This document shows, in pieces, positions 16,104 through 24,422 of a DNA stretch of 43,672 nucleotides. Numbering within the stretch: the stretch's first letter is position 1; every line of letters begins with the position of its first letter. A program made the translations under genes and the position numbers. This stretch comes from Amycolatopsis sp. MtRt-6 (GTDB lineage: Bacteria; Actinomycetota; Actinomycetes; Mycobacteriales; Pseudonocardiaceae), in assembly GCF_017308975.1 (NCBI RefSeq), contig NZ_JADWPD010000054.1:1-43672 (forward strand), written 5' to 3'. Below the pieces are notes generated by a model. That model made no database searches, was not told the origin of the DNA, and saw only the letters and a list, made by a program, of their open reading frames with translations.

Positions 16104-17392
16104 TGCTCGTTGTTCCCTTCCGAAGCGGGCTTGACCACCAGCACGGCGCGCGCGTCCGGGCGCAGCGCCTTCGCCGCCGCCGACACGGCCTCCGCGGTGA
16201 CGGCGGACATCCGGTCCGCGAGCCGGTACACCAGCGACGCGTCGCCGTAGAGCAGCTCGAACGAGCCGAGGGCCAGAGTCCGGGACACCAGCCTGTCGTG
16301 CTCGGAGTGCAGGCTCGCCGTCCAGCGGGCGGTGACCTTGCGCAGCTCCTCCTCGCTCGGCGGGGTCTCGGCGAGCTTCTCCAGCTCGTCGTCGAGCGCG
16401 GCGAGCACGCGCTCGCGGGGCACCTCGTGCGGGTGGATCAGGGTGATGGTGAACGTGTCGGGGTCGCGGGCCTCGAACGGCCCGAACAGCCCGGCGCCGG
16501 CGCCGATGTCGACGACCAGGGGCTCCTTGTGCACGAGCCGCTGCTGCAGGCGGGAGCCGTCGCCATCGGTGAGCACGCCGGCCAGCACGAGGTAGGCCAG
16601 ATAGCTGTCGACGTCGTTGATCGGGTCCGGCATCCGGTAGCCGATGCCGAGCGCGGGCAGCGGGGCGTGCGCGTCCTCGATCTCGCCGCGCAGCTCGGTG
16701 GTCGGCAGCGGCTCGGCGAAGGACGGCCGCTCCGGCGCCGGCCGGTGCGGGACGTCGCCGAAGTGGTCTTCGATCAGGTTCTTGGCGTTGTCGACCTCGA
16801 AGTCGCCGGCCACCGTGAGCACGGCGTTCGCCGGCGAGTAGTAGGTGTCGAAGAACGCGGCGCAGTCGTCGACCGTGGCGCTTTCGAGGTCCTCGAAGCC
16901 GCCGTAGCCGTTGTGGGCGTTGGGGAACGTCGAGTACAGCACCGGCGGCAGGGTGATCCACGGGAACCCGCCGTACGGCCGGTTCAGCACGTTGAGCCGG
17001 ATCTCCTCCTTGACGACGTCGATCTGGTTCGCCAGGTTCTCCGCCGTCAGCTTGGGCGCGCGCATCCGGTCGGCTTCGAGGAACAGCGCGCGTTCGAGCG
17101 CGGCGCTGGGCAGCACCTCGAAGTAGTCGGTGTAGTCCGGGTGGGTGGACCCGTTGAAGGTTCCGCCGCTGGACTGCACGTGCCGGAAGTGCGCGAGTTT
17201 CTCCAGGCTCTCGGAGCCCTGGAACATCAGGTGCTCGAAGAGGTGCGCGAAACCGGTGCGCCCCTCCGGTTCGGAGCGGAAACCCACGTCGTAGTGCACG
17301 CTGACGCCGACCACCGGCGCGGTCGCGTCGGGGGCGAGAACCACGCGCAGACCGTTGTCGAGGGTGTATCGGACGAGCTCGGGATCGGCCAT
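16100..17392 (-). CDS. M16B zinc peptidase, catalytic subunit
   Basis: 430 residues. HLFEH at 50-54 is the inverted zinc motif HxxEH of pitrilysin-family peptidases, and the third ligand Glu lies in VVKEEI (129/130), 75-76 residues on, the expected spacing. Other family features are GFAHLFEHLMFQGSE, SSGGTFNGST and TYYSPANAVLTVAGD. It degrades peptides in a closed chamber, here probably as a heterodimer with the downstream subunit. The ATG (17392) follows the DUF2207 stop by nine bases, with GGTGGGG as ribosome-binding site, so it belongs to the same leftward unit. No signal peptide is evident, so it is probably cytoplasmic. Confidence 0.92.
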   Translation of the reverse strand: MADPELVRYTLDNGLRVVLAPDATAPVVGVSVHYDVGFRSEPEGRTGFAHLFEHLMFQGSESLEKLAHFRHVQSSGGTFNGSTHPDYTDYFEVLPSAALERALFLEADRMRAPKLTAENLANQIDVVKEEIRLNVLNRPYGGFPWITLPPVLYSTFPNAHNGYGGFEDLESATVDDCAAFFDTYYSPANAVLTVAGDFEVDNAKNLIEDHFGDVPHRPAPERPSFAEPLPTTELRGEIEDAHAPLPALGIGYRMPDPINDVDSYLAYLVLAGVLTDGDGSRLQQRLVHKEPLVVDIGAGAGLFGPFEARDPDTFTITLIHPHEVPRERVLAALDDELEKLAETPPSEEELRKVTARWTASLHSEHDRLVSRTLALGSFELLYGDASLVYRLADRMSAVTAEAVSAAAKALRPDARAVLVVKPASEGNNEQ

Positions 17393-17401
17393 GGCCCCAC
17401 C

Positions 17402-18970
17402 CTACGACGGCTCGGCGGTCGCATGCGTCCCGACTGGCTGGTGAGAAGTGGTGTCCCGGCCGGCGGCGTCGAGCAGCCGGGCGCGGCGCGCGGCGGCGAA
17501 CGTCCCGGCCAGCGCCGTCGCGAACGATCCGGCCTGGTCAGGGGTGACGTCGCCGGCGTGCCAGTAGATCGACGGCGGGTGCTTGAGGTGATCGAAGGCG
17601 GCCACCCACGACGCCAGTTCGCCCAGAGCGAGCGCGTACGGCAGGCCGCGGGAGAAGACCTGCTCGCGCTGCGGCTTGTCGAAGTCCTTCGCCCGGGTCG
17701 CGGCGACGCCGCGAAGCCGGCCCGCGACGTCGGCGCCCGCCCGGCGGCGCGCGGGCAGGGCCGCCGAGGCCCCGGCGGTGACGACCCCGGCCAGCGCGAG
17801 GATGACGCCGAGCTGGGCGTACCCGACGGTCAGGGCCAGCAGGACGGTGAGGAACACGCCATAGCAGACGATTCGGATCCCAGCCCGGCGGAGCCGGCGC
17901 GTCGCGAACCAGCCGCGCCGGACGACGTCGGCCGCCAGCTCCGTGCGGGGGAGCTCGACGTGCCGTCGCCGCAGTTCGGCGAGGGTCACCGGCTCGTCCG
18001 GGACGACGGCCTCGTACACCGCACGCTCGAAGCCGGTCAGGTGCTCGTCGGGCGGGTTGCGGCGGGCCAGCCGCCAGCCGCCGTCCTCGGCGCTCACCCA
18101 GAGGTAGTTGCGGACGGCGAGGTCGAGCACGGTCGCGGCCAGGTCGAGCGGCCCGGACCGCCCACGCAGGAGAAGGCCGACGTGGCCCGGCAGCGCCCCG
18201 GCGGGCGAGGCGAACTCGCCGTTCGCGGCGAGCAGGCTCGCTTTCGCCGGCTTCGCCGCATCGGCGTCGCGGCGGCGAGCCGCCCAGACCAGCGCGGCCA
18301 GGGCCAGGAGGAGCGCGCCGAAGCCCGCCCAGGCCCAGCCGACCGGCGCGGTGAGCACGAACGCGCCGCCGAGCGTCTTCGCCGGGACCAGGACCTCGTT
18401 GGCCGGAACGGTGCCCGCGGGCAGCTCGACGATGGCGGTCATCTGCTGACCGGCGGCGAGGTTCTGCTGGCTGAAGCGGGTGAGCCCGGCGTGGTCGATC
18501 TGCGCGGCCCCGCACGGCAGATCGCCGACGGTGCAGTCGACGGCGGTGGGGATCTTCGGCGCCGCGAAGGAGGCGCGGAGGAACTTCAGCTGGGCGGTCC
18601 AGCCACCGGCCAGCTCCCAGGTGACCGTGTCGCCGGCGACCGCACCGTCCACTGTGTACCGGACGATCGAGGTGCCGGAGGTGAGGTGGACGGTGAAGGC
18701 GCCGGAGTCCACGGTCGCCGTCCCGGTGCCTTCCAGGACGACGTCGCGGACGCCGTAGACGCGGTCCCGGTTGTGGGGTGCCGGCACCCGCAGGGCGACC
18801 CGGCGGTCCATCGTGAGGCCTTCCGGGACCGAGATCGCCTCGACGACCGAAAGCGAGCCGTCGCGCTGGACCTTGAGCTGGATCTCCGCGCTCTGCGGCA
18901 CGGTGGGCAGGGGCGGCTCGTCGGCGGGGCCGGCCGCCAGCGCGAGCGCCAGCAGCGCTCCCGCGAGCAC
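17402..18970 (-). CDS. DUF2207 membrane protein (paralogue 1)
   Basis: 522 residues from GTG 18970. Order: hydrophobic N-terminal segment, an extracytoplasmic beta-rich DUF2207 domain (about 25-200), a membrane segment (VLTAPVGWAWAGFGALLLALAAL), a cytoplasmic stretch with ATVLDLAVRNYLWVS and ARRNPPDEHLTGFERAVYEAV, two more membrane segments, and a C-terminal part with FSRGLPYALALGELASWVAAFDHL. DUF2207 proteins have no established function. The start is uncertain: GTG 18970 is two bases after the stop of paralogue 2, has no good ribosome-binding site and leaves a signal segment without positive residues. Confidence 0.82.
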   Translation of the reverse strand: MLAGALLALALAAGPADEPPLPTVPQSAEIQLKVQRDGSLSVVEAISVPEGLTMDRRVALRVPAPHNRDRVYGVRDVVLEGTGTATVDSGAFTVHLTSGTSIVRYTVDGAVAGDTVTWELAGGWTAQLKFLRASFAAPKIPTAVDCTVGDLPCGAAQIDHAGLTRFSQQNLAAGQQMTAIVELPAGTVPANEVLVPAKTLGGAFVLTAPVGWAWAGFGALLLALAALVWAARRRDADAAKPAKASLLAANGEFASPAGALPGHVGLLLRGRSGPLDLAATVLDLAVRNYLWVSAEDGGWRLARRNPPDEHLTGFERAVYEAVVPDEPVTLAELRRRHVELPRTELAADVVRRGWFATRRLRRAGIRIVCYGVFLTVLLALTVGYAQLGVILALAGVVTAGASAALPARRRAGADVAGRLRGVAATRAKDFDKPQREQVFSRGLPYALALGELASWVAAFDHLKHPPSIYWHAGDVTPDQAGSFATALAGTFAAARRARLLDAAGRDTTSHQPVGTHATAEPS

Positions 18971-18972
18971 GG

Positions 18973-20685
18973 TCAGCGGGCCGCGGCGGCGGTGAGCACG
19001 CCGTCGAGCGCGGTCAGGAAGGACGGGAAGCGCGCCCCGAACCGGCGCAGATCCGGGTCGGCCTCCATGCCGCCGTACCAGTACAGCCCGGCCGAGCCGT
19101 CCGCCGACGGATTGAGCGCGGCGAAGGCGCCGAGCCAGCGTTCGGTGTCGCCCAGCACGACCGCGTACGGCAGCGAGCGGGAGAACACCAGTTCGCGGTC
19201 GGCCGGCGGGATGTCGTCGGCCCGCGCGGTGTGCAGGTAGTCGAGCAGGCCGCGGACCTGGCCGGCGAGGGCCCGGCCGCGGGCGGTGCGGGACGGCAGC
19301 AGCGCGGCCACCGCGACGACGGCGAGCCCGGCGAGCGCGACGGCGACGCCGAGGAGGGCGTACCCGGCGGTGAACGTGAGCACCGCGGTGGCGACCAGGC
19401 CGAGCGTGAACACGCCGGCGCCGAGCCAGGTCAGCCGGCCGCGGGCGGTGTCCGGGCGGCGGGAGAACCAGCGCTTGGTGACGACGTCGGCGTACATGGC
19501 GTCGCTGATCCGGCGCAGGTCGAGCCCGCCGCGGGCCCTCAGCTGCGAAACGAGCACGGCGTCGGTGCCCGGCGGCAGCAGGGTTTCGCAGACGGCGCGT
19601 TCGAAGTCGTGGAGGTGCTCGTCCGGCGGGTTGCGGCGGGCGATCTGCCAGTCGGGCCCCGGGACCTCGGCCAGCCACAGGTAGTTGCGGACGGCCAGGT
19701 CGACCACGGTGGCGCTGATGTCGACGACGTCGACGGTCTCGTCGACGACCGTGCCGACCTGGCCGGGCAGCACGCCGTCGGGGCTGGCGAAGAAGACGCG
19801 GTCGCCGTCGCGCAGGAGGACCTCGACCGGGCCGGTGGCGGTGCGCAGCGCACCGGCGTCCTGCTTGCGGCGCCGCCACACGAAGACGGCGGCCGCGCCG
19901 AGGAGGGCGAGCAGGACGGCGAAGGCGACGCCGGTCAGCGGCGTCAGCGCGAAGGCGTTGGCGAGCAGGCCGATGTCGGCGAACTTCGCGTTCGCCGGGA
20001 CGGTGCCGGCGGGCAGGCCGACGAGCAGGTCGACGCGGTCGCCGGGGCGCACGTCGTTCTGCTCGAGGCGGACGGCGCCGGTGTGGTCGAGCTCGGCGAG
20101 GGTGCAGCGCTGGTTCGAGCCGACGGGTCCGGCGAAACAGTCCACAGGGGACAATTGCGGCGTCGGCGCGATGAGGGAAGCGGTGAGCTTGGTCAGCGGC
20201 GTGTCGAAGCCGCTCGCGACCTGCCACCGGGCCTGCTGGCGGCCGTTCTGGTCGGCGACGGCGCCGTCGACGGTGTAGGTGACGCTACTGGTACCGGCGG
20301 GGAAGGTCAGGACGAGCTGGTCGCCGGTGAGCTGGCTGGTGGCTCCCTCGGTCTTGACGTCCCGGACGGCGAAGACGCGGTCCTGGTCGTCGCTCGCGGG
20401 GACTTTCAGCGGGACGCGCGAGACGAGCTGCTGCCCGCCGGGGACGGTGACGCGTTCGGTGACGGCGAGGCTGCCGTCACGCAGGACCTTGAGGGCGACA
20501 TCGGCGGTGGGACCGGCGGGCGGCTGGACGTCCTGCCCGGTGAGCAGCTGCGGTTTCTTGCTCTGGTCTTCGGGCAGGTTCGGCAGGACGGGCCCGGCGG
20601 AGGGCCCTTGCGCGGCGGCGCTCCCCCCGCCCAGCACGACGACAGCGGCGGCGACCGCGACGGCGGTCCCCCATTTCATCGACAC
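18973..20685 (-). CDS. DUF2207 membrane protein (paralogue 2) with signal peptide
   Basis: 570 residues. The signal peptide (MKWGTAVAVAAAVVVLGGGSAAAQ) is followed by a secreted DUF2207 domain with VLRDGSLAVTERVTVPGG, a membrane segment (AFALTPLTGVAFAVLLALLGAAAVFVW), then cytoplasmic ATVVDLAVRNYLWLA and ARRNPPDEHLHDFERAVCETLL, two further membrane segments and a C-terminal part ending SFLTALDGVLTAAAAR. The architecture is the same as the downstream paralogue, indicating an old tandem duplication. GTG 20685 was chosen because AGGG lies nine bases upstream; ATG 20679 is an alternative. It starts a leftward unit of five closely packed genes ending in nudC. Confidence 0.87.
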   Translation of the reverse strand: MSMKWGTAVAVAAAVVVLGGGSAAAQGPSAGPVLPNLPEDQSKKPQLLTGQDVQPPAGPTADVALKVLRDGSLAVTERVTVPGGQQLVSRVPLKVPASDDQDRVFAVRDVKTEGATSQLTGDQLVLTFPAGTSSVTYTVDGAVADQNGRQQARWQVASGFDTPLTKLTASLIAPTPQLSPVDCFAGPVGSNQRCTLAELDHTGAVRLEQNDVRPGDRVDLLVGLPAGTVPANAKFADIGLLANAFALTPLTGVAFAVLLALLGAAAVFVWRRRKQDAGALRTATGPVEVLLRDGDRVFFASPDGVLPGQVGTVVDETVDVVDISATVVDLAVRNYLWLAEVPGPDWQIARRNPPDEHLHDFERAVCETLLPPGTDAVLVSQLRARGGLDLRRISDAMYADVVTKRWFSRRPDTARGRLTWLGAGVFTLGLVATAVLTFTAGYALLGVAVALAGLAVVAVAALLPSRTARGRALAGQVRGLLDYLHTARADDIPPADRELVFSRSLPYAVVLGDTERWLGAFAALNPSADGSAGLYWYGGMEADPDLRRFGARFPSFLTALDGVLTAAAAR

Positions 20686-20711
20686 AGCACCACACCCTAG
20701 AGCACTCGATC

Positions 20712-20717
20712 TATGCT
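20712..20717 (+). promoter_or_regulatory. -10 candidate (TATGCT) for the first HEYGH peptidase
   Basis: TATGCTGA at 20712-20719 recurs exactly at 29789-29796, in each case upstream of a HEYGH peptidase gene (78 and 60 bases before the start). No convincing -35 is visible at either. Confidence 0.4.
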
Positions 20718-20789
20718 GACGCCCGGAACGGCGCGATCACCGCAGGTACGCCGCTTCCGACGGGGAAATCGCACGGGGGGTTCCACTCG

Positions 20790-22328
20790 ATGACGCACGG
20801 CCCGCAGGGTCATGGTCCGCAGGGTCCTGGTCCGCATCCGCACGACCCGCGCCGGCCGTTGCCGCCGCCGGGGATGAGGCCGCTGCCGCCGCCGGGGGTG
20901 CGGCCCTTGCCGGGCCAGGGTGGGCCGCCGAACCGGGGCGGTGGGCCGGGGCAGCAGCCGCCGGCTTCCGGTGGTGCCCCTGGGCAGGGTGGGCCGTTCC
21001 CGGGTCGCGCGCAGCAGCCGCCCGCTCCCGGCGGTGGCCCTGGGCAGTCGAATCCGTTCGGGCCCCCGGCACAGCAGCCACCCGCTCCCGGGCAGGCCAG
21101 GCCGCCCGCAGTGCACGGCCCGCCCAGCCCGTTCGGCACCCCCGCACAGCAGCCGCCCGGGGCGCCGTTCCCGGGCCAAGTGCCGGGCGCACCGCCGTTC
21201 GGCCGCCCTCTGCCACCGCCCGCGCGAGCCCCGCTGCCGCCGGCCGCCCCTCCCGTCGTCGCCCCGGGCTATGCCGGGCCGCCCGCCTTCGGGCCGCGGT
21301 TCGCGCCCGGGTACACGCCCTACGTCGCCAAGAAGTCGAACGCCGGCGCCATCGTCGCGGTCGCCCTCTTCGCGATCGTGGCCGTCGTGGGTGGGCTCGT
21401 CGCCGCCGTTGCGCTGTCCGGGAACCACAAGCAGCACGTCGCCGACGCCGGCTACTCCAGCACCTACCCGAGCACCACCGCCGACGAGACCACCACCGAG
21501 GCGACGACCGAAACCACCTCCTCGACCACCGAGGAAACGACAACCGCCCGCACCACCGCGCGGCAGACACCGACGTCGCGGCCCCCGGCCGGCCCCCGCT
21601 CGGTCGCGGCCACCGGGAACAACCCGCTCTTCGGCGACCCGGACTACGGCCTGCAGAACATCCCGTGCTCGCTGAGCCGCTGGGCGACCGACCAGAACAG
21701 CGTCCAGCGCTTCTTCCAGTCCGGCATCGGCTGCCTCGACGCGATGTGGTCGCGCATGCTCGGCGCGGTGGACCTGCCGTTCCGGTCGCCGAAGCTGGCG
21801 GTGCCGCGGTCGATGTCGGAATCGTCGACCCCGTGCGGCAGCGGCGGCACGACGACCGGCGTCACGCCGTTCTACTGCTCGGCGAACGACACGATCTACA
21901 TGCCGATGGACCGCATCGAGATCGACGTGTGGGGCAACCACCCCGGGCCGTACCTGTCGATCTTGGCCCACGAGTACGGCCACCACGTGCAGAACCTGTC
22001 CGGCATCACGGAGGCGTTCGCCGACCAGCGCTACGAAGCGGGCGCCGACTCGGCGACCGGCCTGGAGCTGTCGCGGCGCATGGAACTCGAGGCGCAGTGC
22101 TTCTCCGGCATGTTCCTCGGCTCGGCGTCGGTCTCCGGCGGCTCGGTCGACAAGAACATCTACAACGAGGCCTGGAACGCCCAGGACCGCGGCGACGACT
22201 ACGCCCGCAACGGCAAGCGCGACCACGGCAGCGCCAAGCACAACATCAGCTGGTGGCAGCACGGCGCGACGAAGAACCGCAACCAGCAGTGCAACACGTG
22301 GCTCTCGCCGCCGGGCGACGTCTCGTAG
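20790..22328 (+). CDS. Membrane-anchored neutral zinc metallopeptidase (YpfJ-like), Pro-rich N-terminus
   Basis: 512 residues. The first 180 are a proline/glycine/glutamine-rich cytoplasmic tail (PLPPPG and QQPPAPG repeats), then one membrane segment (about 186-210, AGAIVAVALFAIVAVVGGL), a Thr/Glu-rich linker (about 222-265) and an extracellular peptidase domain with HEYGHH at 394-399 and the downstream ELEAQCFSGMFLG segment holding a further likely zinc ligand. Four or more cysteines in the outer domain suggest disulfides. Start ATG 20790 has a GGGGGG ribosome-binding run. The substrate is unknown. It has a paralogue at 29849, and the two bracket the MoxR cluster. Confidence 0.9.
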   Translation: MTHGPQGHGPQGPGPHPHDPRRPLPPPGMRPLPPPGVRPLPGQGGPPNRGGGPGQQPPASGGAPGQGGPFPGRAQQPPAPGGGPGQSNPFGPPAQQPPAPGQARPPAVHGPPSPFGTPAQQPPGAPFPGQVPGAPPFGRPLPPPARAPLPPAAPPVVAPGYAGPPAFGPRFAPGYTPYVAKKSNAGAIVAVALFAIVAVVGGLVAAVALSGNHKQHVADAGYSSTYPSTTADETTTEATTETTSSTTEETTTARTTARQTPTSRPPAGPRSVAATGNNPLFGDPDYGLQNIPCSLSRWATDQNSVQRFFQSGIGCLDAMWSRMLGAVDLPFRSPKLAVPRSMSESSTPCGSGGTTTGVTPFYCSANDTIYMPMDRIEIDVWGNHPGPYLSILAHEYGHHVQNLSGITEAFADQRYEAGADSATGLELSRRMELEAQCFSGMFLGSASVSGGSVDKNIYNEAWNAQDRGDDYARNGKRDHGSAKHNISWWQHGATKNRNQQCNTWLSPPGDVS

Positions 22329-22338
22329 CGACGGCCCA

Positions 22339-22425
22339 AGCGCCCCAATGTGGCCTTGGTTGCGTTCAACGCACCCAATGTGGCCTTCGGTGCGTTGAAC
22401 GCACCGAAGGCCACATTGGGGCGCT
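22339..22425. repeat. Palindromic intergenic repeat, family A copy 2 (most perfect)
   Basis: 87 bp between convergent stops (22328 and 22437). It contains a 47-bp palindrome: 23-bp perfect arms at 22374-22396 and 22398-22420 around one base, preceded by a direct unit 30 bp upstream. The outer ends AGCGCCCC and GGGGCGCT also pair. It is the least degenerate of the three copies in the window. Confidence 0.95.
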
Positions 22426-22436
22426 CGTAGCGCCGG

Positions 22437-23378
22437 TCAGCTCGGCGGGGTGAACGGGTTCTCCGCGGGCACCGGCGTCCCGGACGGCGGTGTCGGCGGA
22501 TCCGGCTGTGCCACGGCCGGGACGCCCGGCGCCGGTGACCAGGGCGAAGCCGCCTGGGCGGGGAAGGGCTGGGCGGGGTGCGGCTGCGGCGGGAAGCCGG
22601 GCCGGGCCGCGTACGCCTGGAACGCGCGGGCGTGGTCGCGGTTGCGGCGCTCCGCCAGCACCGCCGCCAGGAACGCCCACGGCGGTACCCCGGGCGGCAC
22701 CGGCGTGCCCAGCGCGTTGCCGACCTGCTGCGCCAGCCCCCAGCCCAGCGCGTGCGACGCCTCCGGGCGCAGCTCGCGGAACCGGGCGAGGAACTGGCGG
22801 CTCGCCAGCGCGAGGTCGTCCGGGAGGCGGGTCAGGTCGAGCTGCGCCGCCCAGCCCTCGAGGCCCGGTGGCATGCCGATCGCCGCGTACGCGGGCCCCT
22901 CCGCGACGCGCTCGCGGATCACCAGCGTCCCGGCCAGGAAGTCGCCGACGCGGCGGCCGTTCGACGAGCACAGCGACACGATCACCGCGACCGCGCCGAA
23001 CAGCCCGAGCGCCCAGAAGTCGACGACGAAGCCGGCGAGCCCGCGCACCAGCGCGTGCCGGAAGCGGATCGGGCCGCCGTCGACGCGCACCACCCGCAGC
23101 CCCACCGCCATCTTGCCGAGTGAGCGGCCGCGCGAGAGCGTCTCGAACGTCACCGGGTAGCCGACCATGATCAGCACCACGAACACCAGCATCAGCGTCA
23201 GGAAGAGGGCTTCGTCGGCGAACGGCACCGTGAAGGTGAGCACCATGACAGCGCCCAGCAGCAGCGCGAACTGCACGAGCACGTCCAGCGCCATCGCGAG
23301 CGCGCGGCTGGCGAGCTTGGCCACGCGCAGGTCCAGCACGACCGCTTCGCCGGTGACCAGTTCCGATTCCTCGTGCAC
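22437..23378 (-). CDS. RDD-family membrane protein
   Basis: 313 residues. The N-terminal 160 form an RDD domain: LRVAKLASRALAMALDVLVQ (the Arg-Asp-Asp type start, here Arg..Asp), two long membrane segments, then TLSRGRSLGKMAVGLRVVRVDGGPI, a hallmark of the family, and a third membrane region with GRRVGDFLAGTLVIRE. A soluble middle part follows and then a Pro-rich C-terminal tail (about 250-313). The role is unknown; RDD proteins often accompany the SpoIIM, DUF58 and MoxR genes, as Rv3695 does in M. tuberculosis. GTG start at 23378, only 35 bases from the divergent SpoIIM-type gene. Confidence 0.87.
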   Translation of the reverse strand: MHEESELVTGEAVVLDLRVAKLASRALAMALDVLVQFALLLGAVMVLTFTVPFADEALFLTLMLVFVVLIMVGYPVTFETLSRGRSLGKMAVGLRVVRVDGGPIRFRHALVRGLAGFVVDFWALGLFGAVAVIVSLCSSNGRRVGDFLAGTLVIRERVAEGPAYAAIGMPPGLEGWAAQLDLTRLPDDLALASRQFLARFRELRPEASHALGWGLAQQVGNALGTPVPPGVPPWAFLAAVLAERRNRDHARAFQAYAARPGFPPQPHPAQPFPAQAASPWSPAPGVPAVAQPDPPTPPSGTPVPAENPFTPPS

Positions 23379-23400
23379 GAGGACCAGCGTATAGACCGGA

Positions 23401-23406
23401 TAGGGT
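23401..23406 (+). promoter_or_regulatory. -10 candidate (TAGGGT) giving a leaderless SpoIIM-type mRNA
   Basis: TAGGGT ends seven bases before the GTG at 23414, the spacing expected for leaderless actinobacterial transcripts. The same bases could instead serve as an AGGG ribosome-binding site; both readings support 23414 as the start. Confidence 0.45.
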
Positions 23407-23413
23407 GGTCGGC

Positions 23414-24421
23414 GTGGATGTGGACGTCTTCGTCGCTGCGCACGCGGCGGAGTGGAACCGGCTCGGCGAGCTGACCAAGCGCGGCACCAAGCTGACCGGG
23501 CCGGAAGCCGACGAGCTGGTGACGCTCTACCAGCGGACCGCGACGCACCTGTCGATCGTCCGGTCGGTCGCGCCGGACCCGGCCCTGCTCGGCCGGCTGT
23601 CCGATCTGGTCGCCCGGGGCAGGTCGGCGGTTTCCGGGTCGCACAACCCGGCCTGGCGCGAAGTCGGCCTGTTCTTCACGCGCCGGTTCCCCGCCGCGGT
23701 CTACCTGTCGCGGCGCTGGTGGATCCCGGCCGCGCTGGTGTCGATCGCGGTGATGGCGGTGATCTCCGTCTGGGTCGCGCGCGACCCGGTCGTGCGCGCG
23801 TCGCTGGGCACCCCGGCCGAGCTGCGCGAGCTGACCAGGCCCGGCGGCGACGCCGAAAGCTACTACTCGACCGGCCCGGCGGCGTCCTTCGCGGCCCGCG
23901 TGTGGACGAACAACGCGTGGGTGGCGGCGACCTGCCTGTTCCTCGGCGTCGCGCTGGGCCTGCCGGTGATCGGCGCGCTCTGGCTGAACTCGCTCAACGC
24001 GGGGGTGATCATCGGCGCGATGAGCGCGGCCGGCCGCGGCGACGTGATGATCGGCCTCCTGCTCCCCCACGGCCTCCTGGAGCTGACGGCGGTGTTCGTC
24101 GCGGCGGGCACGGGCCTGCGGCTCGGCTGGACGGTGATCGACCCGGGCCGCCGGTCCCGCACGGCGGCGCTCGCCGAGCAGGGCCGTTCGGTGGTGGTGA
24201 TGGCGCTCGGGCTGACGTGCGTGCTGTTCGTGACCGGCGTGATCGAGGCGTTCGTGACGCCGTCGGGCTGGCCGACGTGGCTGCGGGTGGGCATCGGCGT
24301 GGTGGCGGAAGTGGCCTTCCTGGTTTACGTGTACACGCTCGGGAGGCGCGCGGCGAAGGACGGCGAGGCCGGCGACCTCGACGCCCGAGACGCCGGCGAC
24401 GCCCTGCCCGAAGCCGCCTGA
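23414..24421 (+). CDS. Stage II sporulation protein M (SpoIIM)-like membrane protein
   Basis: 335 residues. A soluble N-terminal part (to about 95, WNRLGELTKRG and YQRTATHLSIVR) precedes five or six membrane segments of the SpoIIM/DUF95 type, including FFTRRFPAAVY, WTNNAWVAATCLFLGVALGLP and LLLPHGLLELTAVFVAAGTGLRLGW; the HGxxE motif (PHGLLE) is characteristic. In Bacillus SpoIIM belongs to the peptidoglycan-degrading DMP complex; in actinomycetes such genes are part of the MoxR/DUF58 neighbourhood and their role is not known. The in-frame GTG at 23405 lies in the promoter element and was rejected. Its stop is one base from the convergent DUF58 stop. Confidence 0.88.
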   Translation: MDVDVFVAAHAAEWNRLGELTKRGTKLTGPEADELVTLYQRTATHLSIVRSVAPDPALLGRLSDLVARGRSAVSGSHNPAWREVGLFFTRRFPAAVYLSRRWWIPAALVSIAVMAVISVWVARDPVVRASLGTPAELRELTRPGGDAESYYSTGPAASFAARVWTNNAWVAATCLFLGVALGLPVIGALWLNSLNAGVIIGAMSAAGRGDVMIGLLLPHGLLELTAVFVAAGTGLRLGWTVIDPGRRSRTAALAEQGRSVVVMALGLTCVLFVTGVIEAFVTPSGWPTWLRVGIGVVAEVAFLVYVYTLGRRAAKDGEAGDLDARDAGDALPEAA

Positions 24422-24422
24422 C

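Noticed and set aside
20697..22262. 521-codon minus-strand frame opposite the zinc-peptidase gene
   Set aside because: The plus strand encodes a clear HEYGHH peptidase with a membrane segment; the minus frame is low-complexity.
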